A stretch of 64,000 bases of DNA from DASPHG01 sp963748315. GTDB lineage: Bacteria; Actinomycetota; Thermoleophilia; Solirubrobacterales; Thermoleophilaceae. Within the stretch, counting starts at the first letter, position 1; each line of letters opens with the position of its first letter. Shown piece after piece: positions 19,440-27,466 of the stretch. A program made the translations under genes and the position numbers. The stretch spans positions 620,001 through 684,000 of the forward strand of contig CAVVIK010000005.1 in the NCBI GenBank assembly GCA_963748315.1. Reading direction: 5' to 3'. The notes beneath the pieces were generated by a model. It was not told where the DNA came from and ran no database searches. It was given only the letters and a program-made list of their open reading frames with translations.

Positions 19440-20895
19440 GCGCGCTCCTGTCGGCCCCGATTACTCCCCATCCAACTATTCGGTCTCCGTGCATCAGGCA
19501 GGCAGTCTGACCGGGAGCGACGCCGTCTGCAGGCTCGTCGAGCTCGAGGGTGAGCCGCGGGTGGCGCCCCGGGGCCAGCTCCTCGGCCACGCAGCCCGCA
19601 AGCGGACGCGAGCGGTAGCGCAGCTTTACCCGGTCGACGACCGCCGCGGGTCGATGCAGATTCGCGGCCCGAACCGTCACTCGGCGCGTGTGCAGCGCAG
19701 CCTTCGGCCCCACCTTGACGCGCCCGGTCCCTACGTCCTTGTCGACCACGTACAGCGGCTCGGTCGCGGCGACACCGAGGCCGCGCCGCTGCCCGATCGT
19801 GAAGTGGCGCTGCCCGGAGTGCCCGCCGACGACGTGGCCGTCCAGGTCGACGATCTCGCCGCCAGGGTCGGCTTCGATCAGGTCGGCCGCGTGCCGGCGC
19901 AGGAAACCCTCGCGACCGCCGGACCCCGCGAGGAAGCAGAGGTCCTGGCTCTCGGGCTTCTCAGCGACGGGCAGCCCGGCGGCACGCGCGATCTCCCGTA
20001 CCTCGGCCTTGGTCAGGTCGGCGAGCGGGAACCAGATCCGCTCGAGCCGGTCGGCTGGGAGCGCGGCGAGCATGTACGTCTGATCCTTGCCGTCGTCTCG
20101 CGCAAGTGCAAGCACGGGCCCGTCGCTGTCGTGTGCGACGCGCGCGTAGTGACCGGTCGCAAGTCGCGCCGCGCCCAGGCGGCCGGCGAGGTCCAGCATC
20201 GCGTCGAAGCGGAGCATCCCGTTGCAGCGAACGCACGGGTTGGGAGTGCGCCCGGCGCGGTGCTCGGACACGAAGTCCGCGACCACCCGGTCGCCGAAGG
20301 GCTCGCGAAGATCGAGGGTGACGTGCGGGATGCCCATCCCGTGGGCGAGCGAGCGGGCCGTGGCGACGGCCTGGCTCGAGCAACAGCTTCGCGTCGTGTC
20401 GACGGCCGGGTCCGCCCAGAGCTCGAGCGTCACCGCGACGACGTCGTCACCGCGTGCCGCCGCGAGGTGCGCGGCCACGGCGCTGTCGACGCCGCCGCTC
20501 ATCGCCACCAGCGTGCGTCCGCTCGCCGGCGCTGCCTCCACCGCCGCGCTGGCCTCTCCGAGCGCGCGGTGAAGGGCGTCCGCGGCGAGCGTGGCGGCGT
20601 GGAACTTGCCCGGGCTGAGCCCGCCGAGCTCGGCCGCTATCTCATGCGCGCCGACGCCCGCGGCCGCGAGGAACGGCCGGCCGGCGACGAGCTCGACGAC
20701 CGCGCTTCCAGCCGCCGATACCGCCCCGCATCCGTCGGCGTCGAACGCGGCGCATGCGATCTCGTCGCCATCCACCTGGACGTCGAGCCGAATCAGATCG
20801 CCGCAGGGCGCGCCGCCGGCCGCGCCGGTTCCATCGGGCGCGTCGAGCCGGCCATGGCCGCGCGGATAGGTGAGGTGGTCCTCGAACGGTCCCAC
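19429..20895 (-). CDS. mnmA: IscU-like domain fused to tRNA 2-thiouridylase MnmA
   Basis: A 488-residue two-domain protein. Residues about 5-115 match the IscU/NifU N-terminal scaffold (HLTYPRGHGRLD, GAPCGDLIRLDV, DADGCGAVSAAGSA, GGLSPGKFH). Residues about 125-488 are a full MnmA: PP-loop MSGGVDSAVAAH at 132, NPCVRCNGMLRFD, ATGHYAR, KDQTYML and ESQDLCFL with the catalytic Cys. MnmA thiolates U34 of Lys/Glu/Gln tRNAs. Scaffold Cys31 and Cys56 and the Asp of CGD are kept, but the third ligand Cys of the usual HC pair is Ala (H99-A100). The GTG at 20,895 is chosen because the scaffold begins there; upstream reading is intergenic. The fused domain may feed sulfur or bind a partial cluster. Confidence 0.9.
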   Translation of the reverse strand: MGPFEDHLTYPRGHGRLDAPDGTGAAGGAPCGDLIRLDVQVDGDEIACAAFDADGCGAVSAAGSAVVELVAGRPFLAAAGVGAHEIAAELGGLSPGKFHAATLAADALHRALGEASAAVEAAPASGRTLVAMSGGVDSAVAAHLAAARGDDVVAVTLELWADPAVDTTRSCCSSQAVATARSLAHGMGIPHVTLDLREPFGDRVVADFVSEHRAGRTPNPCVRCNGMLRFDAMLDLAGRLGAARLATGHYARVAHDSDGPVLALARDDGKDQTYMLAALPADRLERIWFPLADLTKAEVREIARAAGLPVAEKPESQDLCFLAGSGGREGFLRRHAADLIEADPGGEIVDLDGHVVGGHSGQRHFTIGQRRGLGVAATEPLYVVDKDVGTGRVKVGPKAALHTRRVTVRAANLHRPAAVVDRVKLRYRSRPLAGCVAEELAPGRHPRLTLELDEPADGVAPGQTACLMHGDRIVGWGVIGADRSARAA

Positions 20896-20905
20896 GGCCC
20901 GAAGA

Positions 20906-20937
20906 CTAGGGGTCCGACCAATCGGTCGGACCCCTAG
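20906..20937. repeat. 14-bp inverted repeat in the mnmA upstream region
   Basis: CTAGGGGTCCGACC (20,906-20,919), loop AATC, GGTCGGACCCCTAG (20,924-20,937): perfect arms eleven bases before the mnmA GTG. As RNA it would fold right next to the ribosome-binding site. It shares the GGGGTC/GACCCC core with the elements at 18,296 and 29,942. Confidence 0.6.
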
Positions 20938-21189
20938 TGAGGCCCCAACTTGCCGCTGCCGGCTGGGAGTTGAACCTGCTTTCGCAAGTGGGTGTCCCCC
21001 GGGGCGGACCACGGCCCGACCCGAGTGGGACTCCCGTCCCAGTCGTGTTGGCTCAACGAAGAACCGGCTGGCGAACAAACTCGAGCCATGGCCAAAGCTA
21101 GCAAGCGAACGGGCGTCTCGTTTCTGGACGGATGTCCAGTTCCCAACCCCCCGGACCGACCGCATACTGGCCGCAGTCAAAGAGGAGTG
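20938..21189. other. 250-bp intergenic region with several small hairpins, no gene recognised
   Basis: No coding frame with a family match. Self-complementary stretches include ACCTGCTT-TCGC-AAGTGGGT near 20,975-20,994, GGGACTCCCGTCCC near 21,038-21,051 and CTGGAC-GGAT-GTCCAG near 21,123-21,138. It could hold a small RNA or a long leader of the next gene. I tested it by eye for tRNA, tmRNA, SRP RNA and RNase P landmarks and saw none. Confidence 0.35.
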
Positions 21190-21423
21190 ATGGGTATGGA
21201 TTCGCTTCTGTGGGTGGCGCTCGGCGCCGGCCTGTGGAGCACATCGTTGATCGCAGTCCTGGCCGCCTTTTGGGCGGCGCGTCGTTCCGACGATGCAAAG
21301 GACCGCGACCTCGCGGAGGCCAACCGGGTACGCGCCCTGGGGCTTCCGGCCCTACCTCCTTTGACGAGTCGCTCCATTGAGCGCGAGCCGGCCGAGGCCC
21401 ACCCCCGGCCGGAGTTCGCGTAG
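21190..21423 (+). CDS. Small single-span membrane protein, function unknown
   Basis: A 77-residue protein (75 if the second ATG at 21,196 is used). One membrane helix spans about residues 4-26 (DSLLWVALGAGLWSTSLIAVLAAFW), followed by a charged cytoplasmic tail (AARRSDDAKDRDLAEANRVRALG) and a Pro-rich end. AGAGGAG at 21,181-21,187 is a good ribosome site, best spaced for 21,196. It converges on aspS across a strong hairpin. No family recognised. Confidence 0.55.
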   Translation: MGMDSLLWVALGAGLWSTSLIAVLAAFWAARRSDDAKDRDLAEANRVRALGLPALPPLTSRSIEREPAEAHPRPEFA

Positions 21424-21442
21424 GGGGAGCCCTCCGCGGATT

Positions 21443-21475
21443 CCCGGCGCGTCTGCCCATGGCAGGCGCGCCGGG
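21443..21475. terminator. Bidirectional terminator hairpin between convergent genes
   Basis: A 15-bp stem (21,443-21,457 with 21,461-21,475, one wobble) closes a three-base loop between the small membrane gene and the end of aspS. No long T-run follows on either side, so it may depend on stem strength. Confidence 0.6.
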
Positions 21476-21484
21476 CCGTCCTGC

Positions 21485-23230
21485 TTAGGTGTCCTGGCGC
21501 AGGCCGAGCTCGCGCAGCTGGCGCGAGTCGACCGGGGCCGGCGCGCCGGTGAGCGGGTCCGCCCCCGTCGAGGTCTTGGGGAACGCGATCACGTCGCGGA
21601 TCGACTCGCGCCCCGCGAGCAGCGCGACGATCCGGTCGAGGCCGAACGCGATGCCGCCGAGTGGCGGAGCGCCGTATCGCAGCGCCTCGAGTAGGAAGCC
21701 AAACCGCGCGTTCGCCTCGTCTTCGGTCATCCCGAGCGCGTCGAAAACGCGCCGCTGCACGTCCGGCGTGTTGATACGGATCGAGCCGCCGCCGATCTCG
21801 GTCCCGTCCATCACGAGGTCGTAGGCGCGGCTTCGCCAGGTGCCCGGGTCCGCGTCGAGGTCGCCCAGCGGTGCTGTGAAGGGATGGTGGAGCGCATCCC
21901 AGCGGTCCTCATCCTCGTTCCAGCCGAACATCGGAAAGCCCGTCACCCAGAAGAGGTCGTGTCCCTCGACCTTTTCGCCGATCTCGAGCCGCAGCTCGCC
22001 AAGCACGCGAGCCGCGACCTTGGCGTCGTCGGCGACGATGAAAATGGTGTCGCCCTCGCTCGCGCCGAGTGCGCTGCCCGCCGCCTGCATCTCCTCGGGC
22101 TTCAGGAACTTCGCGATCGGCGAGCGCCAGCCATCGCCCTCGACGACGGCCCAGACGAGCCCCTTCGCGCCGAGCCCCTTCGCCTGCTCCGTCAGCTCGT
22201 CAAAGCGTTTGCGCGGGAACTCGCCCGCCGCTTTGAAGCCGCGCACCACGCCGCCTGACTCGATCGCACCGCTGAAGACCTTGAACTCGGAGCCCTTGAA
22301 GGCGTCGGCCAGGTCGGCGATCTCCATCCCGATCCGCCGGTCCGGCCGATCGGTTCCGTATCGCAGGAGCACGTCGTCGTAGTGAAGCCGCTCGATCGGA
22401 GTCTTCACCTCTACACCGGCGGCGCCGAAAACGGAGGCGATCATGCCGTCGATCAGCGTGATCACGTCCTCCTCCTCGACGAACGACATCTCCAGGTCGA
22501 GCTGGGTGAACTCGGGCTGGCGGTCGGCCCGCAGATCCTCGTCCCGGAAGCACCGCGCGATCTGGTAGTAGCGCTCGAAGCCGGCGATCATCAGGATCTC
22601 CTTGAAGAGCTGCGGCGACTGGGGCAGCGCGTACCACGAGCCGCGCTGGAATCGGCTCGGCACGAGGAAGTCGCGCGCGCCCTCCGGCGTCGAGCGCGTC
22701 ATGACCGGCGTCTCGACCTCGAGGAAGCCGTCGGCATTGAGGTAGTCGCGGATGCCCGTGATCACGTCATGGCGTAGCTCGAAGCCGCGCCGCATGTGCT
22801 CGCGCCGGAGGTCGAGGTAGCGATACCGCAGCCGCAGCTCCTCGTTCGCCTCCTTGCCTCCCTCCTCGATCTCGAACGGCGGCGTCTCCGCGTCCGCGAG
22901 CAGCTGTATGTCCCGTACGACAAGCTCGACCTCACCAGTCGGAAGGTCAGGGTTGACGGCGCTGCCCTCGCGCGCGACCAGATCACCTGCAACCGAGATG
23001 ACGTCCTCGGAGCGCAGCGCCTCGGCCTGTTTGTGGGCCTCGGCCGCCTCCTCTGGCCGGAACACAACCTGCAGCAGGCCAGTCCTGTCGCGCAGGTCGA
23101 TGAAGATCAATCCGCCATGGTCACGGCGGCGGTGAACCCAGCCGGCCACCCGCAGCTGGCTGCCGACGTCGTCCTTGCGCAGCTGGCCGCACCAGCGGTC
23201 GCGGTAGAGGTTCGCGCGCGGCGGCTTCAC
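21485..23230 (-). CDS. aspS: Aspartyl-tRNA synthetase (possibly non-discriminating)
   Basis: A 581-residue class II synthetase. The N-terminal OB-fold anticodon domain (VGSQLRVAGWVHRRRDHGGLIFIDLRDRTGLLQVVF) is followed by the catalytic core with FLEVETPVMTRSTPEGARDFLVPSR, CFRDEDLRADRQPEFTQLDLEMSF (motif 2) and GGIAFGLDRIVALLAG (motif 3). A GAD insertion domain in the middle marks the bacterial type. Its ATG overlaps the hisS stop by four bases; hisS-aspS pairing is widespread. Whether it also makes Asp-tRNA-Asn cannot be decided here because gatCAB is not in view. Confidence 0.96.
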   Translation of the reverse strand: MKPPRANLYRDRWCGQLRKDDVGSQLRVAGWVHRRRDHGGLIFIDLRDRTGLLQVVFRPEEAAEAHKQAEALRSEDVISVAGDLVAREGSAVNPDLPTGEVELVVRDIQLLADAETPPFEIEEGGKEANEELRLRYRYLDLRREHMRRGFELRHDVITGIRDYLNADGFLEVETPVMTRSTPEGARDFLVPSRFQRGSWYALPQSPQLFKEILMIAGFERYYQIARCFRDEDLRADRQPEFTQLDLEMSFVEEEDVITLIDGMIASVFGAAGVEVKTPIERLHYDDVLLRYGTDRPDRRIGMEIADLADAFKGSEFKVFSGAIESGGVVRGFKAAGEFPRKRFDELTEQAKGLGAKGLVWAVVEGDGWRSPIAKFLKPEEMQAAGSALGASEGDTIFIVADDAKVAARVLGELRLEIGEKVEGHDLFWVTGFPMFGWNEDEDRWDALHHPFTAPLGDLDADPGTWRSRAYDLVMDGTEIGGGSIRINTPDVQRRVFDALGMTEDEANARFGFLLEALRYGAPPLGGIAFGLDRIVALLAGRESIRDVIAFPKTSTGADPLTGAPAPVDSRQLRELGLRQDT

Positions 23231-24480
23231 TCCTGAGACTCCGCGACGGCGGACGCCAGAACTGACTTAAGAACTTCGTCGACGGTCGCGACTGTTTGCT
23301 GGTCGCCCGACTCCATGTGCTTCAGCGTGAAGCCGTCGTCCTCGACGATCACGGTCCACTCTGCACCGAGCTGGTCTGCGCGCTTCAGCTGTCCCTTCAG
23401 CGAGCGACCAGCGTCGCCAAGCTCGTGTGGAACCCCCTCCCGCCGCGAGTCGCGCGCGAATCGGAACGCCGTCTTCCGCCGTTCCGGCTTCGGGATTGCG
23501 ATGAACAGCATCGGGTGTCTCCAGTGGGTGCCGCTGCCGGCTGCGAGCAAGATCCGCTCGACCCCAGCCGCCCACCCGACACCCGGCGTGGGCGGCCCGC
23601 CGAGCTGCTTGACGAGCCCGTCGTAGCGGCCGCCTCCGGCCACCCCGGACTGTGCGCCGAGCGCGTCGCTCGTGAACTCGAACACCGTCCGCGTGTAGTA
23701 GTCGAGCCCGCGGACAAGCGCCGGATCGACCTCGTAAGCAATCCCGACTTCATCGAGGAGCTCCTTCACCTCCTCGAAGTGCTCGGCGTCGTCCGGGGCG
23801 AGCCGCTCAATCAGCTTCGGTGCGTCGCGCATGACCGCCTGCGTGCGGGCGTCTGCTGAGTCGAAGGCGCGTAGCGGGTTCGCGTCGATCCGGCCGTGAA
23901 CGTCCGGCGAGAGCTCATCCGCACGTGACCTGAGGAAAGTCTTGAGCTCCTCGCCGTACTCGCGCCGCGTGTCAGCCGTTCCGAGGCTCGAGATCCGCAA
24001 CCGGACGTCGCGCGCCCCTGCGTGCTCGAGCAGCTCCGCCAGCAGCGCGATCAGCTCGGCGTCGAGCGCCGGGTCGTCGGAGCCGAGGGCCTCGGCGCCG
24101 ATCTGCGTGAACTGGCGAAACCGGCCGGCTTGCGGTGCCTCGTGGCGGAAGAAGGGCCCCCAGTACCAGAGCTTTACCGGCTGCGGTCGCTTGTGCATGC
24201 CATGCTCGATGTAGGCGCGGCAGATCGGCGCGGTCCCCTCGGGTCGCAGGGTCAGCGACCGGCCGCCCATGTCTTCGAACGTGAACATCTCCTTCTGGAC
24301 GATGTCCGTCGACTCGCCGACGCCGCGTGCGAAGAGCTCGGTGTCCTCGAAAATCGGCGTCTCGATGTATCCGTAGCCGGCGTAATCGAGTCGGCCGCGG
24401 CAAGCCATGCCGAGCACAAGACGCGGAGTGTCTTGCTCCGGCAGCACGTCGAAGGTGCCCTTCGGCGCCTGGAGGCTCAG
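23227..24480 (-). CDS. hisS: Histidyl-tRNA synthetase, probable CTG start
   Basis: A 417-residue class II synthetase. TLRPEGTAPICRAYIEHG, WYWGPFFRHEAPQAGRFRQFTQIGAE (motif 2), the histidine-specific LVRGLDYYTRTVFEF and AAGVERILLA (motif 3) are clear, with an anticodon-binding C-terminus. The first canonical start in frame (GTG 24,447) would delete the conserved APKGTFDVLPEQ. Reading back ten codons gives CTG-AGC-CTC-CAG-GCG-CCG, and this CTG at 24,480 overlaps the TGA of the upstream gene (CTGA) with GCGGAG upstream. I therefore propose CTG as the start. Confidence 0.92.
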   Translation of the reverse strand: MSLQAPKGTFDVLPEQDTPRLVLGMACRGRLDYAGYGYIETPIFEDTELFARGVGESTDIVQKEMFTFEDMGGRSLTLRPEGTAPICRAYIEHGMHKRPQPVKLWYWGPFFRHEAPQAGRFRQFTQIGAEALGSDDPALDAELIALLAELLEHAGARDVRLRISSLGTADTRREYGEELKTFLRSRADELSPDVHGRIDANPLRAFDSADARTQAVMRDAPKLIERLAPDDAEHFEEVKELLDEVGIAYEVDPALVRGLDYYTRTVFEFTSDALGAQSGVAGGGRYDGLVKQLGGPPTPGVGWAAGVERILLAAGSGTHWRHPMLFIAIPKPERRKTAFRFARDSRREGVPHELGDAGRSLKGQLKRADQLGAEWTVIVEDDGFTLKHMESGDQQTVATVDEVLKSVLASAVAESQE

Positions 24481-25115
24481 CGGGCCAGCTCCGCCAGGAA
24501 CGGGTTGCTCGTGCGCTCGGCCCCGAGCGTCGTGATGCCCATGTGGCCGGGATAGACGGTCGTCTCCCCGGGCAGCGAGTCGACGAGGCCGCGGATCGAG
24601 TCGAGCAGCGTCGGCCAGTCGCCGCCGGGTAGGTCGGTCCGCCCGACCGAGCCCTGGAAGAGGACGTCGCCCGAGAAGACCACCTGCTCGTCGGGGATCG
24701 AGTAAGTGACGTGCCCGGGGCTGTGGCCGGGAGTGAAGATGACGTCGATCTCGAACCCGGCGAGCTCGAGCCGCTCGCCGCCGGCGAGCGTGCGCTCGGC
24801 CTCATACGACTCGTACGGGCCGAACCCGGGCCACGGGACGAAGCTCATGATGTCCGCGAGGACCGGCCGCTCGATCTCGGGTACCCACACCTCGGCCCCG
24901 GTGGCCTTGGCGACCGGGGCGACCGCGCCCACGTGGTCGAAGTGCGTGTGGGTCAACAGGATCCCTTCGAGCTCGACGCCGAGCTCGTCGATCGCGCTCA
25001 GGAGCCTCGGCGCCTCCTCGCCCGGATCGACGATCAGAGCCTTGTCGGAGCCGTCGCGCTTGAAGATGAAGCAGTTCTCCATCACGGGGCCGACGGTGAG
25101 CATCTGCACGTCCAT
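24477..25115 (-). CDS. Metallo-beta-lactamase-fold hydrolase (glyoxalase II-like)
   Basis: A 212-residue protein with the binuclear zinc motif THTHFDHVG, the later HSPGHVTY with GDVLFQGSVGRTDL, and GHMGIT near the end. These are the ligands of the glyoxalase II/hydroxyacylglutathione-hydrolase-like group. ATG 25,115 starts directly before MLTVGPVMENCFIF, the usual N-terminus; the longer frame upstream lacks similarity. It is placed before hisS with overlapping stop/start, an order seen in many actinobacteria and Firmicutes. The substrate is not known; a thiol-ester hydrolase is likely. Confidence 0.88.
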   Translation of the reverse strand: MDVQMLTVGPVMENCFIFKRDGSDKALIVDPGEEAPRLLSAIDELGVELEGILLTHTHFDHVGAVAPVAKATGAEVWVPEIERPVLADIMSFVPWPGFGPYESYEAERTLAGGERLELAGFEIDVIFTPGHSPGHVTYSIPDEQVVFSGDVLFQGSVGRTDLPGGDWPTLLDSIRGLVDSLPGETTVYPGHMGITTLGAERTSNPFLAELAR

Positions 25116-25126
25116 GGCTGCTGAGG

Positions 25127-25465
25127 CTACCTCTGCTTCTGCCGCTGCCGCCGCTCGTAGAGCCACTTGTCCATGTAGTAGCCCGACGGCACATACAGCG
25201 CGAAGGCGAAGGCGGCGAGCGCGATTGCCCCACCGATGGGCTGGCCCAGGACGAGTGCCGCGATCACGGCGAAGATGAGCGAGGCGATCGCCGCCCGGTT
25301 CATGGCTCCGCGCCACGTAGGCGGCTGGTCCATGCGGTCCTGCCGGCGCTGCGCCGCGGTCTTCTTGACCTCGGAGCCGGTCGGCGGACGGCCGGTCCGG
25401 CCGCGCGCCTCGATCGTGCCGGCGGCGGTCCCTCGGTGCTTGCGCTTGCGCTTCGTCTGGGCCAC
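25127..25465 (-). CDS. Small membrane protein with basic N-terminus, function unknown
   Basis: A 112-residue protein. Residues 1-53 are strongly basic and low-complexity (KRKRKHRG, GRTGRPPTG), residues 55-95 form two close membrane helices (AAIASLIFAVIAALVLGQPIGGAIALAAFAFALYVPSGYYM), and a short basic tail ends it. The start is GTG at 25,465, overlapping the TAG of the upstream formiminotransferase gene (TAGTG). I recognise the layout from actinobacterial conserved membrane proteins but know no function. Confidence 0.7.
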   Translation of the reverse strand: MAQTKRKRKHRGTAAGTIEARGRTGRPPTGSEVKKTAAQRRQDRMDQPPTWRGAMNRAAIASLIFAVIAALVLGQPIGGAIALAAFAFALYVPSGYYMDKWLYERRQRQKQR

Positions 25466-26325
25466 TAGTCGAGAGAGGCTAAAGCCTCCTCGATCAGGTG
25501 AAGCTCAGGATCGAACCCGCGCAACGGCACATCGTCGGGAAAACCGGCAAACGCAGCGCGCGGGGCGAGCCCGACGAGCTCGGCCTCGGCCACGGGCGCG
25601 CGCTCACGCACGCGCGCGACAAGACCAGCGAGCGGCACGGCCACGGGGTCGTGAACGTTGAACGAGACCTGCGCGCGCCCGCGCGCGGGTAGTAAGAGGC
25701 CGATCGCGCGGACCCCCTGCGGGCCCCCGCCCGCCTCGCGGAGCTCGGCCGCGATCGCGCGTGCCAGCTCGACGTCGTCGGTGTCCAGGTCGACGTTGAA
25801 TGCCGCAAGCGGCGGGCGCGCGGTCACGAGCACCGCGCCCGCCGTCGGATGGGGCTCGGGCGGGCCATAGTCGGGCGCGATCTCGCCGGACTGCATCCGC
25901 ACCGTGAGCCCCTCGAGCCCGCCCGCACGGACGTCGGCGCGCTCCCGGCCGCGGGCAAGCGCCCCGTAGAGGAACACCGGCAGCTCGAGCTCGTCGCCGA
26001 TCAGGGCCGCGGCGGTCAGCGCAGCCGCGATCGCGGCTCCGCGCCCGTCCGAGTCCAGGTGGACGACGGGCGCGACGTCGATCGCGCCGACGTGCGGGTG
26101 GAGGCCCTCGTGCCGCGAGAGGTCGATCGCGGTCACCGCCTCGCGCGCACCCGCGAGAAGCCCCTCCGCGATCTCGGCCTGCTCGCCGGCGAAGCTGAGC
26201 ACCGACCGGCCGTGGTCCGGATCGGAGTGCACGTCGAGGAGCCGGAGCGCGCCGAAGGCGCCCGCCAGACGCTCGATCGTCGCGCGATCGCGCCCCTCGC
26301 TCACGTTCGGAACCGCCAGCAGCAC
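25465..26325 (-). CDS. Glutamate formiminotransferase-like protein (FTCD N-terminal family)
   Basis: A 286-residue protein. LLAVPNVSEGRD is the family opening; DPDHGRSVLSFAG, HEGLHPHVGAIDVAPVV (His/Asp catalytic neighbourhood) and the later DYGPPEPHPTAGAVLVTARPPLAAFNVDLDT and RGRAQVSFNVHDP blocks match the formiminotransferase fold of FTCD. The enzyme moves a formimino group from formiminoglutamate to tetrahydrofolate in histidine breakdown. No other hut genes are near, so an alternative folate-linked role is open. Confidence 0.88.
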   Translation of the reverse strand: MLLAVPNVSEGRDRATIERLAGAFGALRLLDVHSDPDHGRSVLSFAGEQAEIAEGLLAGAREAVTAIDLSRHEGLHPHVGAIDVAPVVHLDSDGRGAAIAAALTAAALIGDELELPVFLYGALARGRERADVRAGGLEGLTVRMQSGEIAPDYGPPEPHPTAGAVLVTARPPLAAFNVDLDTDDVELARAIAAELREAGGGPQGVRAIGLLLPARGRAQVSFNVHDPVAVPLAGLVARVRERAPVAEAELVGLAPRAAFAGFPDDVPLRGFDPELHLIEEALASLD

Positions 26326-26346
26326 GGTCTAAGCTTGCCGCACCTT

Positions 26347-26420
26347 GGCTGGGTAGCTCAGCTGGTTAGAGCGCACGACTCATAATCGTGAGGTCGGGAG
26401 TTCGAGTCTCCCCCCAGCTA
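26347..26420 (+). tRNA. tRNA-Met (CAT), elongator
   Basis: A 74-base cloverleaf: acceptor GGCTGGG with CCCAGCT (one G-T at the end) and discriminator A at 26,420. The anticodon loop is CTCATAA, typical of elongator Met rather than initiator, and the T-arm is GGGAG-TTCGAGT-CTCCC. No CCA is encoded. Confidence 0.95.
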
Positions 26421-26452
26421 TTGCCTGCGCGGGGCCGCATAGGCTGCCCCCG

Positions 26453-27466
26453 GTGAAGATCCTCGTTGTCAGCCAGATGTGGCCGAGCGAGGCGGACCCG
26501 GACTTCGGCTCGTTCGTCGCGCAGGTCTGCCGCGCGCTCGAGTCGCAGGGCCACGAGCTCGAGGTGGTGGCGATCGACCGGCGCGGCCTCGGGAGGGCGA
26601 AGTACCTCCGCCTGGCCCGGGATGCCCGGCGCGCGGCGAAGCGGTTCCAGCCCGACGTCGTCTACGCGCACTTCCTGACCTTCGCGGGGCCGGCCGCGGC
26701 GCGCGCCGCGCGAGTGGTGGGCGCGCCGCTCGTGCTCACGGCGCACGGCACCGACGTCGGGAACGTCGAGCGCAGCCGGCTCGCCAAGGCGCTCACGCGC
26801 CGGGCGACGAATCGCGCAAGCCGCGTGATCGCGGTCTCCGACTGGCTGCGGATGCGGCTCGTGGCCGAGATGCCGGAGCTCGCGGAGAGGACCGACGTCA
26901 TCGACTGCGGCGTCGACATGGAGCTGTTTCAGCCGCGCGACAGCCACGAGGCACGCGTGCGCGTCGGCTGGGAAGGCGAGCCGCCGTACTACCTCTTCGT
27001 CGGAACGCTCGACGAGCGCAAGCACGTCCTTCCCCTCGTGCACGCCTTTACGCGCATCGGCGAAGGCAGTCTGGCGATCGTCGGCTCCGGGCCGCTGCGC
27101 GACGAGCTCTGGGACCGCCCGCGCGTCAAGCTCTGCGGGCCCGTCCCCCACGCCCAGGTCGCGGAGTGGATGACGGCCGCCGACTATGTATGCCAGCCGA
27201 CCGACGGCGAGGCCTTCGGGCAGGTGCTGCTAGAGGCGATGGCCTGCGAGCGGTCCGTGCTGGGCACCACGCGCGGAGGGCCACCCGAGTTCGTGCCCCG
27301 GGACGCCGGCGTGCTGGTCGATCCGACCGAGGAGGGCGAGATCGAGCGCGGGCTGCGCGAGCTCGCCGCGTACCCGAGCCCCAACCCGGCGGCGCGTGAA
27401 GCCGCGAGCGCGCACGACGTGCGCGTGCAGGCGGAGCGGATCGGGAAAATCCTCGGCAGTGCATGA
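26453..27466 (+). CDS. GT4-family glycosyltransferase
   Basis: A 337-residue two-Rossmann enzyme. The N-terminal domain opens KILVVSQMWPSEADPDFGSFVAQ, with LVLTAHGTDVG and RVIAVSDWLRMRL. The C-terminal domain has YLFVGTLDERKHVLPLVHAF, LAIVGSGPL and the donor-binding loop PTDGEAFGQVLLEAMACERSVLGTTRGGPPEFV with the GT4 Glu pair. Such enzymes add sugars to lipids, proteins or small metabolites. GTG start 26,453; the stop overlaps the ligD ATG. The acceptor is unknown and the neighbour gives no clue. Confidence 0.88.
   Translation: MKILVVSQMWPSEADPDFGSFVAQVCRALESQGHELEVVAIDRRGLGRAKYLRLARDARRAAKRFQPDVVYAHFLTFAGPAAARAARVVGAPLVLTAHGTDVGNVERSRLAKALTRRATNRASRVIAVSDWLRMRLVAEMPELAERTDVIDCGVDMELFQPRDSHEARVRVGWEGEPPYYLFVGTLDERKHVLPLVHAFTRIGEGSLAIVGSGPLRDELWDRPRVKLCGPVPHAQVAEWMTAADYVCQPTDGEAFGQVLLEAMACERSVLGTTRGGPPEFVPRDAGVLVDPTEEGEIERGLRELAAYPSPNPAAREAASAHDVRVQAERIGKILGSA

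Noticed and set aside
20938..21189. tRNA or tmRNA suggested by GTTGAACC-like T-loop sequence
   Set aside because: The flanking bases do not pair into a 5-bp T-stem, no anticodon arm or acceptor is found, and no tag-peptide frame ending in ALAA is present.
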